From: an uncultured Christensenellaceae bacterium
GTDB lineage: Bacteria > Bacillota > Clostridia > Christensenellales > Pumilibacteraceae
NCBI GenBank assembly: GCA_910587455.1
Contig: CAJULK010000002.1
Coordinates: forward strand, 1 to 64,000
DNA length: 64,000 bases
Direction of reading: 5' to 3'
Part shown: positions 1 through 7,917 of the stretch, one piece after another
Position numbering within the stretch: the first letter of the stretch is position 1
Layout of the letters: each line of letters starts with the position of its first letter
Notes under the pieces: model-generated
What the model was told of the DNA's origin: nothing
The model's database searches: none
What the model saw: the letters and a program-made list of their open reading frames with translations, nothing else
Position numbers and translations under genes: made by a program

Positions 1-277
1 TCATATCGTACATAAGCGCCATATGATGCTCGCAATAGCTGAACGCGCTTATGTCCTTTATGACCACTGCACCGCCGGAATTCGGGTCTGACGGAACTTC
101 AAACGTTTTTCCGAACATTTCCGCAATATCGCGGTTGGTGTATTTAATTCCTTCAAACGCTTCTTCATACATTCGCGCTACGCGGGCAGGCGTGTCGCGC
201 AGACCTTCCCTGTCGGGATCTTCGCCTATGGCGACTAATAACCCACGAATATGTTTTTCGATTGCTTTAATATCCAT
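1..277 (-). CDS. folE: GTP cyclohydrolase I FolE, 3' end cut by window edge
   Basis: FolE converts GTP to 7,8-dihydroneopterin triphosphate, the first step of both folate and queuosine precursor synthesis. Only the first 92 residues are present; the frame is open at base 1. The N-terminal helix contains DPDREGLRDTPARVARM, typical of the family, and the zinc and active-site motif CEHH follows in the context FSYCEHHMALMYDM. The ATG at 277 follows a ribosome binding site (AGGGGAAAG) and lies 8 bases after the queE stop. Position as third gene behind queD and queE suggests this copy feeds queuosine synthesis. The missing C-terminal half means completeness cannot be judged. Confidence 0.93.
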   Translation of the reverse strand, partial: MDIKAIEKHIRGLLVAIGEDPDREGLRDTPARVARMYEEAFEGIKYTNRDIAEMFGKTFEVPSDPNSGGAVVIKDISAFSYCEHHMALMYDM

Positions 278-285
278 ACTTTCCC

Positions 286-951
286 CTATACACCGCGCAT
301 ATCCGGTTTCCAAATGATTTTATGCAACTGTAATTGCAGGCGCACGCCGTTAAGCTTACGCTCTTTCATAAACTCCGCTATTTCAACGGGCTTGATTTTT
401 CCGAACACGGGGCTGAAATAAACGCGGCACCTATCCGTAAGCCCGTACTCGTTTATAATCTCTTCCGCACGCATCAAATCGCGCTTATCCCCGACTACAA
501 ACTTGACCGCGTCCCGTAACGTGAGATAAGAAAAGTTTTCGGTCAGCATATGTTTTTCCATTCCGCTTGAAGGAAGCTTATAATCGGCGGTAACGGTGAG
601 TATGGGCGAAAGAGAAACAATATTTTTCAACGGCACGCTTCCGTTGGTTTCTATTTCGACTTCTGCGCCCGACGCGCCCAGCAGTTCTATAAGATACGCA
701 ATATCCGCCTGCAAAAGCGGTTCGCCGCCCGTCAGTGTAACGTTTTTCACGCCCGTCGATTTCACGTATGCAACGAGCTCTTCCGCAGAGGCGAGCTCAT
801 ATTTTACTTCGACGGTATTTGCCCAGCGCGTGTCGCAATAACCGCAATAAAGATTGCAGCCGCAAAACCGCAGAAACACGGCAAGTTCGCCCGCACGCGG
901 ACCTTCGCCGTTTATACTTACAAACTTTTCGGCAACTCTAAAACAAAACAT
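286..951 (-). CDS. queE: 7-carboxy-7-deazaguanine synthase QueE
   Basis: QueE is a radical SAM enzyme that turns 6-carboxy-tetrahydropterin into 7-carboxy-7-deazaguanine in the queuosine pathway. The cluster-binding cysteines are in CNLYCGYC (CX3CX2C, about residues 32-39), and a TGGEP motif follows near residue 75. The N-terminal EKFVSINGEG segment is typical of QueE. A GTG at 960 in the same frame is possible, but the ATG at 951 has a better-spaced GGTGA just upstream, inside the queD stop region, so it is preferred; this gives 221 residues. The gene is almost contiguous with queD and folE. No queC is visible here, so it must lie elsewhere if present. Confidence 0.95.
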   Translation of the reverse strand: MFCFRVAEKFVSINGEGPRAGELAVFLRFCGCNLYCGYCDTRWANTVEVKYELASAEELVAYVKSTGVKNVTLTGGEPLLQADIAYLIELLGASGAEVEIETNGSVPLKNIVSLSPILTVTADYKLPSSGMEKHMLTENFSYLTLRDAVKFVVGDKRDLMRAEEIINEYGLTDRCRVYFSPVFGKIKPVEIAEFMKERKLNGVRLQLQLHKIIWKPDMRGV

Positions 952-952
952 A

Positions 953-1372
953 TCACTCACCGTACACCGCGCAGTTTTCGGGCGATTCGTACACGGTCAC
1001 GCTGGAAACAGGCATACCCTTTTGGCAAAGATCGGCGTATATGTGCGCGGCAAAGTTTTCGGCAGTGGGTCTGAAATACGTTTCAACCAACGAAAATCCT
1101 TCTTCTTTGAGCACGGCAAGGGTTGCGGGCTTAAGGGTGCCCTTTTCGTAAATAAGCGAATGGTCAAATCCTTCCGCAATCTCTTTTACCGCCTTCTTAA
1201 AATCGCCGAAGTCCAGAAGCATGCCGCGTTTTTCACCGCTTCCTTGCAATTTGCCGCCACTTATCTTTACTTCCACAATCCAGTGATGTCCGTGGATATT
1301 TGCACACTTGCCGTTGTATTCGTGAAGAAAGTGCGCGCTGTCAAAACAAGCCGAAGTTTTCAAGTAATACAT
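953..1372 (-). CDS. queD: 6-carboxy-5,6,7,8-tetrahydropterin synthase QueD
   Basis: QueD converts dihydroneopterin triphosphate to 6-carboxy-tetrahydropterin, the step between FolE and QueE. The 139-residue protein shows the zinc histidines H14, H27 and H29 and the catalytic-type cysteine C23 in KCANIHGHHW. The start at 1372 follows AAAGGAGAAGAT. An in-frame ATG at 1405 is rejected because it lies inside the loop of the leader terminator hairpin (1390-1420). First gene of the queD-queE-folE operon, downstream of a promoter, a preQ1-I-like aptamer and the terminator, so it is probably switched off when the precursor preQ1 is plentiful. Confidence 0.95.
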   Translation of the reverse strand: MYYLKTSACFDSAHFLHEYNGKCANIHGHHWIVEVKISGGKLQGSGEKRGMLLDFGDFKKAVKEIAEGFDHSLIYEKGTLKPATLAVLKEEGFSLVETYFRPTAENFAAHIYADLCQKGMPVSSVTVYESPENCAVYGE

Positions 1373-1389
1373 ATCTTCTCCTTTTGCGC

Positions 1390-1420
1390 AAAAAAATACA
1401 GCCATAACAAAACGACTGCA
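1390..1420 (-). terminator. Riboswitch-associated intrinsic terminator before queD
   Basis: On the minus strand a 7-bp stem (TGCAGTC with GGCTGTA, two G-T wobbles) closes a 10-nt loop and is followed directly by seven T residues. It lies between the preQ1-like aptamer and the queD ribosome binding site, where a transcriptional expression platform would be. Confidence 0.75.
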
Positions 1421-1447
1421 CCGAAAAAGACTATTCCCATTCAGATG

Positions 1448-1490
1448 CCCTGGTTTTGTTTATCGACAGGATGGCGCAAACGAACTGTCT
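1448..1490 (-). promoter_or_regulatory. preQ1-I riboswitch aptamer candidate
   Basis: Starting about 8 nt after the inferred transcription start, the leader has a GACAG/CTGTC stem whose loop begins TTCG and ends CCATC. An A-rich tail follows (ATAAACAAAACCAGG). This matches the layout of preQ1 class I aptamers: a short P1 stem, a C-rich loop end, and an A-rich 3' tail that folds back into a pseudoknot. The downstream genes make the preQ1 precursor and a terminator follows, so the context is right. The P2 pairing was not proven by covariation. Confidence 0.72.
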
Positions 1491-1504
1491 ATTTTATTGA
1501 CTAT

Positions 1505-1533
1505 ATAATATCACGCCGCAACGCGTATGTCAA
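1505..1533 (-). promoter_or_regulatory. Promoter of queD-queE-folE
   Basis: TTGACA at 1533-1528, a 17-bp spacer, then TATTAT at 1510-1505. The predicted start near 1498 places the aptamer at the very 5' end of the transcript. Confidence 0.85.
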
Positions 1534-1803
1534 CTCAACCGAAGTGTTTATACTCTAATTATTTTCAAAATGGCGGTAAAATGTTATTAAAGTTCGATCC
1601 CTGTGTCTGTCTGCCACCCTTTTAGGCGTTTCGGCAGCTGCTTTTTATTCATCATTAACACTCATGCGTATATAAGATTTATCATTACTTTTACTCCGTT
1701 TTCCGTATGCTCGTCTCGGTTCGCCGGCGACGACGGAGATTGAACCCTCTGTGTTAAACCGGTAATAGACTTGTCGTTATCGGCAAGGCTTATTTATTGC
1801 ATT
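1534..1803. other. Intergenic stretch without recognised genes
   Basis: About 270 bases between the queD promoter and the terminator of the galU operon. Only short open frames without ribosome binding sites were seen. Two short tRNA T-arm-like words (near 1591 on the plus strand and near 1750 on the minus strand) lack matching stems and acceptor arms. A small GCAGCTGC palindrome followed by Ts lies near 1635-1647. No function is proposed. Confidence 0.5.
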
Positions 1804-1834
1804 AAAAATCGCTTGACGAAAGTCAAGCGATTTT
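1804..1834 (-). terminator. Intrinsic terminator ending the galU operon
   Basis: A near-perfect hairpin with a 13-bp stem (AATCGCTTGAC-type arms) and a 4-nt loop, flanked by A and T runs so that it can work in either direction. It lies 46 bases past the stop of the amidohydrolase-like gene. Confidence 0.85.
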
Positions 1835-1879
1835 ATATCGAATCATGCAGTGCATTTACAATACAAATTCCGCTACACA

Positions 1880-2503
1880 TCATTCGAACGCTGCTATGCG
1901 CTTTAATTGCTCTTCCGAAAGCGCGTTTTCGATCGACATTTCGGCGTTAGCGGTAAGCCGTAAAAACTGAAGTTCATAATCTACACTGTGATTTACGTTA
2001 TACTTTCCGTCAAACGTTCCGACGCCTATTTTGATCCCTCGCCTAACTGCCGCGCATACAGGCGCAAAGCCGTGCCCGTAGCCTGCCGACGCAGTGGGAG
2101 TAAGCACAAGCGGTATACTCTCTTGCGCCATAAGATCGAGATCGTCGTTATCCAAACACACCCCGCCGACTATCGTACAGTTTCCCAGAACGCCGAGTTT
2201 ATGGAGAAGCATTATCGGCGAGAGTTTATACCGTGCTTCGATTATACCAGATTCGGTAAGCTCGTACGCTGCGCGGACAACGGCTCGAACGCCAGACGTC
2301 AAGATATGATCGCAAGCCGATTCGAGAAGCATTTCGTCGCACATCGACGGAATATATATGTTGTCGGGATTAGGCTGACCTATTTCAAACGGCTTGATCG
2401 CGAATACTCGTTTGTCTGAAACCGCGCTCATACCGCAATATACGATCTTATCGGTTTGAGCATACGCTTCGGCGGTACACTCCGTACAAAACGCATTAAC
2501 CAT
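1880..2503 (-). CDS. Truncated amidohydrolase-like protein, probable pseudoenzyme
   Basis: This 207-residue protein resembles the C-terminal half of amidohydrolases of the methylthioadenosine/chlorohydrolase deaminase type. The best match is the stretch VLTPTASAGYGHGFAP followed by a strand ending GIKIGVGTFDG, which corresponds to the family's PTSN...G.APV...GLGTDG region. The usual N-terminal beta-sandwich and HxH metal strand are absent. The histidine expected in the 'AHCVHL' strand is replaced (VGGVCL). Family members are normally 400 residues or more. The ATG overlaps the galU stop by 8 bases, so translation is probably coupled. A catalytic role is doubtful; a structural or regulatory role, or decay, are alternatives. 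Confidence 0.6.
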   Translation of the reverse strand: MVNAFCTECTAEAYAQTDKIVYCGMSAVSDKRVFAIKPFEIGQPNPDNIYIPSMCDEMLLESACDHILTSGVRAVVRAAYELTESGIIEARYKLSPIMLLHKLGVLGNCTIVGGVCLDNDDLDLMAQESIPLVLTPTASAGYGHGFAPVCAAVRRGIKIGVGTFDGKYNVNHSVDYELQFLRLTANAEMSIENALSEEQLKRIAAFE

Positions 2504-3356
2504 CGCTTATTACCGATTTCAGATAATCTTTGAATTTTTCTTTCAGTTCGGAACGCTTGAGCGCAAAATCAACCGTAGCCGTAAGCGCGCCGAATCTGTC
2601 GCCCATATCGTAACGTCTGCCTTCGAATTCGTAGGCGTATACTTTGCCGTCTTTCATCATCGCACCTATCGCGTCGGTGAGCGATACTTCACCGCTCGAC
2701 GGCGGTAAATTCTCTATATAATCGTAAATTTCGGGCGTGAGAACATATCTGCCGAGCGCAGCATACAGCGACGGCGGATTTTTCTTGGGCTTTTCTATTA
2801 TAGAATCGCACCAGACTATCTTACCGTCGGTATGCGTCGGATTTATTATTCCGTATTTATCCGTCTCGCTTTCGGCTACGGTTTGAACGCCGAGCACGAG
2901 CGCGGGCTGCTTTTCATAAGCATCGGTCAGCTGCTTTACTGCCGGAACATCCGAAACTATAAGATCGTCGCCGTTTGACATAACGAACGGCTCTTTGCAC
3001 GTAAACGCGTGCGCATGCATTACCGCATCTCCGCTTCCGCGCGGTTCGGTCTGCATACAAAACGATATATCGGCATTTCCGTTTATTCTGCGAAGCTGTT
3101 CTACCAATTCGGGCTTTTTCGCAAGCGCCTTTTCAAGTCGCGGACTGGGCGTAAAGTAATCTCTAATAGCCTCTTTGCCACGCCCCAATATTATCAAGAT
3201 CTCATGTATGCCGGACGCGATTATCTCATCTACAATATAAGCAAGCACGGGAGTGTCGATAACGGGAAGTATCTCTTTGGGAACGGCTTTTGTGACAGGC
3301 ATAAAACGCGTACCCAAACCGCCGCACGGTATAACGGCTTTTCCGATCTTATTCAA
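2496..3356 (-). CDS. galU: UTP-glucose-1-phosphate uridylyltransferase GalU
   Basis: GalU makes UDP-glucose from UTP and glucose 1-phosphate in the cytoplasm, for envelope glycans and galactose metabolism. The N-terminus shows the nucleotidyltransferase signature GGLGTRFMPVTKAVPKE, followed by LPV and the YIVDE segment typical of bacterial GalU. At 286 residues it has normal length. The only start with a good ribosome binding site (GGAGG, 8 nt upstream) is a TTG at 3356. It sits between the zinc-ribbon coiled-coil gene and the amidohydrolase-like gene in one leftward operon. Confidence 0.95.
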   Translation of the reverse strand: MNKIGKAVIPCGGLGTRFMPVTKAVPKEILPVIDTPVLAYIVDEIIASGIHEILIILGRGKEAIRDYFTPSPRLEKALAKKPELVEQLRRINGNADISFCMQTEPRGSGDAVMHAHAFTCKEPFVMSNGDDLIVSDVPAVKQLTDAYEKQPALVLGVQTVAESETDKYGIINPTHTDGKIVWCDSIIEKPKKNPPSLYAALGRYVLTPEIYDYIENLPPSSGEVSLTDAIGAMMKDGKVYAYEFEGRRYDMGDRFGALTATVDFALKRSELKEKFKDYLKSVISDG

Positions 3357-3375
3357 GAAAATGACCTCCGAAAAT

Positions 3376-4107
3376 TCAGTTGAGTCTGACGATTATACGG
3401 TGACAATTGTCGCAACGGCACCATCCGCGTTCTTTAAGTTGCGAATTACCTTGCTGCGGCAAACCGAGTCCACATCCACCGCAGTTGAACATGCCCTTCT
3501 TATCGTCGGCGGAAGCGGGTACAACTGGCGGAAACTTGTTTTCCTCTACCAGTTTACGGTACTCGTCGAACAAATGTTCGTCGAGAGTTTTGCGCAGCGC
3601 TTCGAGTTCGGTTTTCAGCTTGTTCAAATCGCCCGATTTGGATTCTACAAGCGCGTTATGCTTATCGCGCGCTTCAGCAAACTTCTTTTTAGCTACGTTG
3701 CCCGACTTGAACGCATCCGACCGAGTGCGTATAACGGCGTGAGACTTTTCGTCCATATCGCGCGCTTTCTTTTCGGCAGACGTGAATTTGGATTTATAAC
3801 TGTCGAGTTTCTTTACGCGCGCTTCGATGTCGGACTCGGTCTGCGTCTCTATATTTTCGAGTTCCGCAAGTGTAGACTCGTTTTCTTCGATATACTTGAT
3901 CAACTCGGCGTATGAGCCGAGTATGGCGCCCGCTTGCGCCTCACATTCGTCGAGTGCCGACTTGGCGTCGTTAAATGCTTTTCTGTTTCTGTTCATTTCG
4001 ACACGCGAAGGATCGCGCTCGACCGTAGCATTAAGCTTTCTGAGCTCCAAATCTTTCTTTTGATAATCGAGTAAGTTTTTGAATTTTTGCTTCAAGCTGT
4101 CATCCAT
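3376..4107 (-). CDS. Coiled-coil protein with C4 zinc ribbon (COG1579 type)
   Basis: A 243-residue protein with long heptad-like charged helices over residues 1-185 and a C-terminal zinc ribbon using CGGC and CRCDNC. This architecture is that of the conserved COG1579 family (C4-type zinc ribbon domain), whose molecular role is not settled. The gene follows trmK and rpoD, a common order in Bacillota; the Nif3-family gene often found between them is missing here. The start at 4107 has an AAAGGAG site 9 nt upstream. Confidence 0.8.
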   Translation of the reverse strand: MDDSLKQKFKNLLDYQKKDLELRKLNATVERDPSRVEMNRNRKAFNDAKSALDECEAQAGAILGSYAELIKYIEENESTLAELENIETQTESDIEARVKKLDSYKSKFTSAEKKARDMDEKSHAVIRTRSDAFKSGNVAKKKFAEARDKHNALVESKSGDLNKLKTELEALRKTLDEHLFDEYRKLVEENKFPPVVPASADDKKGMFNCGGCGLGLPQQGNSQLKERGWCRCDNCHRIIVRLN

Positions 4108-4127
4108 GTTGTATATCTCCTTTCGAT

Positions 4128-4742
4128 TTATATTCCGCTTTGCAACCGTATTGCTTCGCGCACAAGAGCAAGTATTTCCGCGTTCTTCACCGGCGCTTTC
4201 ATGTAAGTATTATACAGTTTTGACAGATAATCGGCGAGTGCTTCGCATTTTTCGTCACAATACACGCCGAAGTTAAGCTGAATTTCCGAAAGACGTTGCG
4301 GGTTTTCGCATCGCTTTGCGCGAATAACGGAATAGAATTTTCCGCGGTCGGCTATCGCTACGTCGCCGTCGATACAGTATCCGAGCTCGGCAAGAGTCTT
4401 TCTGACGGCGTAACAGTCTCTGTGCGGACACGTTATAACCGTATCGGGCTTACCTTCCGCTTCGGTAAGTATTTTGCTTATAAGAAGTCCGCCCATCCCT
4501 GCGATCACCGCCGTATCACACTCGTACCGTATCCCGTCGCAAACGAAAAACGTTACGTTAGGCATATCTCCGAGCGCTATTTCAGCTTTTTTCAGACATT
4601 CGGCGCTTATATCGGACGCTATCACATTTTTTGCCATTCCGCTCTTTGCGCAATATTCGGCGATAAGCCCGTGATCGCACCCTACATCCGCTATCGTATC
4701 CGCAGGTTCGATAAGCGACTTTATTGCTTCGAGTCGCGTCAT
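4128..4742 (-). CDS. trmK: tRNA (adenine22-N1)-methyltransferase TrmK
   Basis: TrmK methylates A22 in the D-loop of certain tRNAs using S-adenosylmethionine. The 204-residue protein shows the SAM-binding motif I as IADVGCDHG (about residues 17-25), an acidic strand end ASDIS, and the family sequence IAGMGGLLI. Its ATG overlaps the rpoD stop in an ATGA arrangement, so translation is coupled. The rpoD-trmK order is standard in Bacillota. Length is slightly below the roughly 230 residues usual for the family, without loss of recognisable motifs. Confidence 0.92.
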   Translation of the reverse strand: MTRLEAIKSLIEPADTIADVGCDHGLIAEYCAKSGMAKNVIASDISAECLKKAEIALGDMPNVTFFVCDGIRYECDTAVIAGMGGLLISKILTEAEGKPDTVITCPHRDCYAVRKTLAELGYCIDGDVAIADRGKFYSVIRAKRCENPQRLSEIQLNFGVYCDEKCEALADYLSKLYNTYMKAPVKNAEILALVREAIRLQSGI

Positions 4743-6064
4743 CTGTCGATAAAGTCTTTGAGTTTTTTCGCCCTATTGGGATGACGAAGTTTTCTCAGCG
4801 CTTTTGCTTCTATCTGGCGGATACGTTCGCGCGTAACGCCGAATTCTTTTCCGACATCTTCGAGCGTACGCGGATGCGCGTCATCGAGTCCGTAACGCAA
4901 GCGTATTACCATTTCTTCGCGAGGCGTGAGCGTATTGAGCACCGACGCAAGCTGTTCGCGCAACATTCCCGCTTCGGCATAATCTTGCGGAGCCTTGGAT
5001 TTTTCGTCTTCCAAAAAATCTCCGAGATGGCTGTCCTCTTCCTCGCCGACGGGCATTTCGAGCGAAACGGGATCCTGACTGATGCGTTGTATCTCCATTA
5101 CGCGTTCGACGGGCAACCCCATTTCTTCCGCTATTTCTTCGGGCGTAGGATCTCTGCCGAGCTTTTGAACAAGCAGTCTGTTCGTGCGCGACAGTTTGTT
5201 TATGGTTTCAACCATATGCACGGGAATACGTATCGTGCGAGCCTGATCGGCTATCGCTCGGGTTATCGCCTGCCTAATCCACCACGTCGCATATGTCGAA
5301 AATCTGAATCCCTTGGTATAGTCGAATTTCTCTACGGCTTTCATGAGACCGAGGTTGCCTTCCTGTATGAGGTCGAGCAACTGCATGCCGCGTCCGACAT
5401 AACGTTTTGCGATAGCGACGACAAGTCGAAGGTTAGCTTCCGTCAATTTCTTTTTCGCTTCGGGATCGCCGTCCGACATCAATTTCGCAAGATCGGTTTC
5501 TTCGTCGGCGGAAAGAAGCGGGATCCGTCCTATGTCTTTGAGAAAAACCTTCACGGGATCGTCGGTATTGACTTCGGAAAGCATCGTCTCGACACTTTTA
5601 AGCTCCGACCGCTTTACCTGCCCGTCTGTGATCTCTATTCCGCTGTCGATTATTATTCGCGTAGCTTCATCGAGCTGCTGCGCATCGGCTCCGCATTCGA
5701 GCGTAAGTTTTTCGCCTATCTCGATATTGGAAATATAGCCGCGCGTTCTTCCGAGCGCTATCAGTTTAGATAGAACGCTGTTCATCTTGGACGTGAGAAT
5801 AGGCGCTTTTACTCCGTCTTTGAGTATATTTATACCGTTATCCTCAAAGAGCTTGAGCGCGTAGTCCATATCCCCCGCACCCGCTTCGAGCGGAACGAGC
5901 TTTTCCAAAAGCGTGTTGTATTCGATTCCGCCCGATGCCCGTGCCGATTTGAGGAGATCGCCGAGCGCGACTGCAATCGCTTCAGTAGGAACATACGGTA
6001 CATCTATCGCGTCGTCCTTAACGGATTGCGTGGATTTGGAATTTTCTTTATTTTTATCTTTCAT
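4739..6064 (-). CDS. rpoD: RNA polymerase primary sigma factor RpoD (SigA)
   Basis: The housekeeping sigma factor directs RNA polymerase to the TTGACA/TATAAT promoters seen through the window. Region 2 is clear (RLVVAIAKRYVGRGMQLLDL and the KGFRFSTYATWWIRQAI segment), as are region 3 and the region 4 helix-turn-helix GVTRERIRQIEAKALRKLR near the C-terminus. The start chosen at 6064 (441 residues) follows AAAGGAGA by 8 nt; an upstream in-frame ATG at 6121 would overlap the dnaG end and has no such site. The dnaG-rpoD pair is the classic macromolecular synthesis operon order. Confidence 0.97.
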   Translation of the reverse strand: MKDKNKENSKSTQSVKDDAIDVPYVPTEAIAVALGDLLKSARASGGIEYNTLLEKLVPLEAGAGDMDYALKLFEDNGINILKDGVKAPILTSKMNSVLSKLIALGRTRGYISNIEIGEKLTLECGADAQQLDEATRIIIDSGIEITDGQVKRSELKSVETMLSEVNTDDPVKVFLKDIGRIPLLSADEETDLAKLMSDGDPEAKKKLTEANLRLVVAIAKRYVGRGMQLLDLIQEGNLGLMKAVEKFDYTKGFRFSTYATWWIRQAITRAIADQARTIRIPVHMVETINKLSRTNRLLVQKLGRDPTPEEIAEEMGLPVERVMEIQRISQDPVSLEMPVGEEEDSHLGDFLEDEKSKAPQDYAEAGMLREQLASVLNTLTPREEMVIRLRYGLDDAHPRTLEDVGKEFGVTRERIRQIEAKALRKLRHPNRAKKLKDFIDR

Positions 6065-6123
6065 GTGGATTCTCTCCTTTTGCAAGCAAGCCCTGCATGT
6101 CGTAACGAACCGATCGGGCATAA

Positions 6124-7887
6124 CTACTGCTTGCGCGTGCGGTACTTGGCAAGCTCGGCAAAGATTTCGCCCAACTTCTCTTTTATCCCGCTGTCTTTCG
6201 TGAGCTTATACTGCTCGTTGAGCGCCTTGCTTTCCGCATCCAACATCCTGCAATACAGCTTGGTCTGAACATCCGCAAACATAGCGCGCATATCGCCCGG
6301 CTTCGGCTTGTAATTATACAGTTCGTTGAGAACGGACGATTCCGTTTCGTCGTCGAACTCGCTTGCTATAAGCGCGGGAAGATTTTTAACGCGATTTTCG
6401 CGACAGAACGTGTAAAGTCTTTTAGTGAACTCGTCGGGCATCGCGCCCGTGACGTTTTTGTCGTAATCGACATAATCGTATGCTTGTATGATGCTCGACA
6501 AAAAGAACTTCAACATTTCGTCGTACTCGACCTTAGGCTGTTGCGTTTCACGCTCTTGTTGCTGATTGGGCGATTGCTGCTGCGCAACCGTCTGATTGAA
6601 ATTTATCTGACGTTTAAGCGCGTCTACCGAAAATCCCGTTCTGTCCGACACGTACGCCAGATACTGCTCTTGCTCTATCGGATTGTCTAATGCGGCTACC
6701 GCTCTTGCGGCATCTATCGCGTAACGCGCGCGCTGATCGGGATCGTCGATATCGTATTTTGCGCGCAACACTTCGAGCTTATGCGCCGTAAGCGGCACGG
6801 CTTGAGCAAGAAGTTTATTATACGCTTCCGCACCGCCTTGCTTTATTACGTCATCTGGATCGAGCCCTTGCGGAAGCCTGACTACCTTGACCGTAAGACC
6901 CGATTCGCGTAGTATATCGAGTCCGCGCATCGTGGCTTTTTGCCCCGCCGTATCGCCGTCGTAACTGATATATACGAGATCGCTGTAGATTTTAAGCTGC
7001 CGCGCCTGCTTAGACGTAAGCGCCGTCCCCATAGACGCGACCGCAGTATCGAACCCCGCTTTATGAAGCGCAATTACGTCCATATACCCCTCGACCATGA
7101 TCACATAATCGATAGGCTTTTGAGCCTTGCGCTTTTTCAGTAGATTGACGCCGTAAATAACCTTGGACTTATCGAATATCTCGGTCTGAGAACTGTTGCG
7201 GTACTTGGCGAAATTAACGTCTTTTTCGAGCGTACGCCCGCCGAAAGCAACCACTTGATTCAAGTTGTCGATGATCGGATAAATAAGGCGTTTACCGAAT
7301 ACATCGTACTGTCTGCCGTCTTTCTCCTCAGCGATACCCGCGGCATGCATTTGCTCGTACGTATACCCCTTACTTTTGAGGTAATCGAGCATTTCCGTAA
7401 AGTCGAGACTTGCGCCCAAGCCGAACCGCGTGACCATATTTGGCGTGATCTTGCGCTCGGACAAATAGTCGTTGAATATTTTCGCTCGCGGATTCGAAAG
7501 ATTGTCGTGATAGTGTCTCGCAGCGTCGCGCATCAAATTGTAAAGAGTTTCGCGAAGTTTTTTATCCGTCTTTTTGAACTGACCGCCTTTGGGTTTGGGC
7601 ATTTCGAGCCCGGCCTGTTCTGCGAGAATTTTGAGCGCGTCTATAAACTCGATGTTTTCCATTTTCATCAAAAACGAAATAGCATTGCCGCTTTCCTTAC
7701 ATCCGAAACAATGGAAAAATTGTTTTGCGTCGGATATTGAAAACGACGGTTGCGTTTCGTTGTGAAACGGACAACACGCCCAATACGTATTCCCCTTGCG
7801 CTCGACCTTGACGTAACGCGATATCAACGATACGATATCCGTTTTGTCAAGAACGTTGGAAATAAAATCCGAAAATTCTCTGTCCAC
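6124..7887 (-). CDS. dnaG: DNA primase DnaG
   Basis: DnaG lays RNA primers at the replication fork. The 587-residue protein has the N-terminal CHC2 zinc finger (CPFH near residue 40, then FHCFGC), the RNA polymerase domain, and the TOPRIM glutamate motif in VMVEGYMDVIAL. The C-terminal part matches a DnaB-binding domain in position and length. Translation starts at a GTG (7887) with AAGGG upstream. The gene follows dgt by 30 bases and precedes rpoD, so the three are probably co-transcribed. Confidence 0.96.
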   Translation of the reverse strand: MDREFSDFISNVLDKTDIVSLISRYVKVERKGNTYWACCPFHNETQPSFSISDAKQFFHCFGCKESGNAISFLMKMENIEFIDALKILAEQAGLEMPKPKGGQFKKTDKKLRETLYNLMRDAARHYHDNLSNPRAKIFNDYLSERKITPNMVTRFGLGASLDFTEMLDYLKSKGYTYEQMHAAGIAEEKDGRQYDVFGKRLIYPIIDNLNQVVAFGGRTLEKDVNFAKYRNSSQTEIFDKSKVIYGVNLLKKRKAQKPIDYVIMVEGYMDVIALHKAGFDTAVASMGTALTSKQARQLKIYSDLVYISYDGDTAGQKATMRGLDILRESGLTVKVVRLPQGLDPDDVIKQGGAEAYNKLLAQAVPLTAHKLEVLRAKYDIDDPDQRARYAIDAARAVAALDNPIEQEQYLAYVSDRTGFSVDALKRQINFNQTVAQQQSPNQQQERETQQPKVEYDEMLKFFLSSIIQAYDYVDYDKNVTGAMPDEFTKRLYTFCRENRVKNLPALIASEFDDETESSVLNELYNYKPKPGDMRAMFADVQTKLYCRMLDAESKALNEQYKLTKDSGIKEKLGEIFAELAKYRTRKQ

Positions 7888-7917
7888 AAAAACCCTTGTC
7901 TGTATTTTTAAGTCGGA

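Noticed and set aside
1585..1760. Two tRNA T-arm-like words (GTTCGATCCC on plus, GGGTTCAATCTC on minus)
   Set aside because: Neither has a pairing T-stem, anticodon arm or acceptor stem; the flanks are the queD promoter and unrelated sequence.
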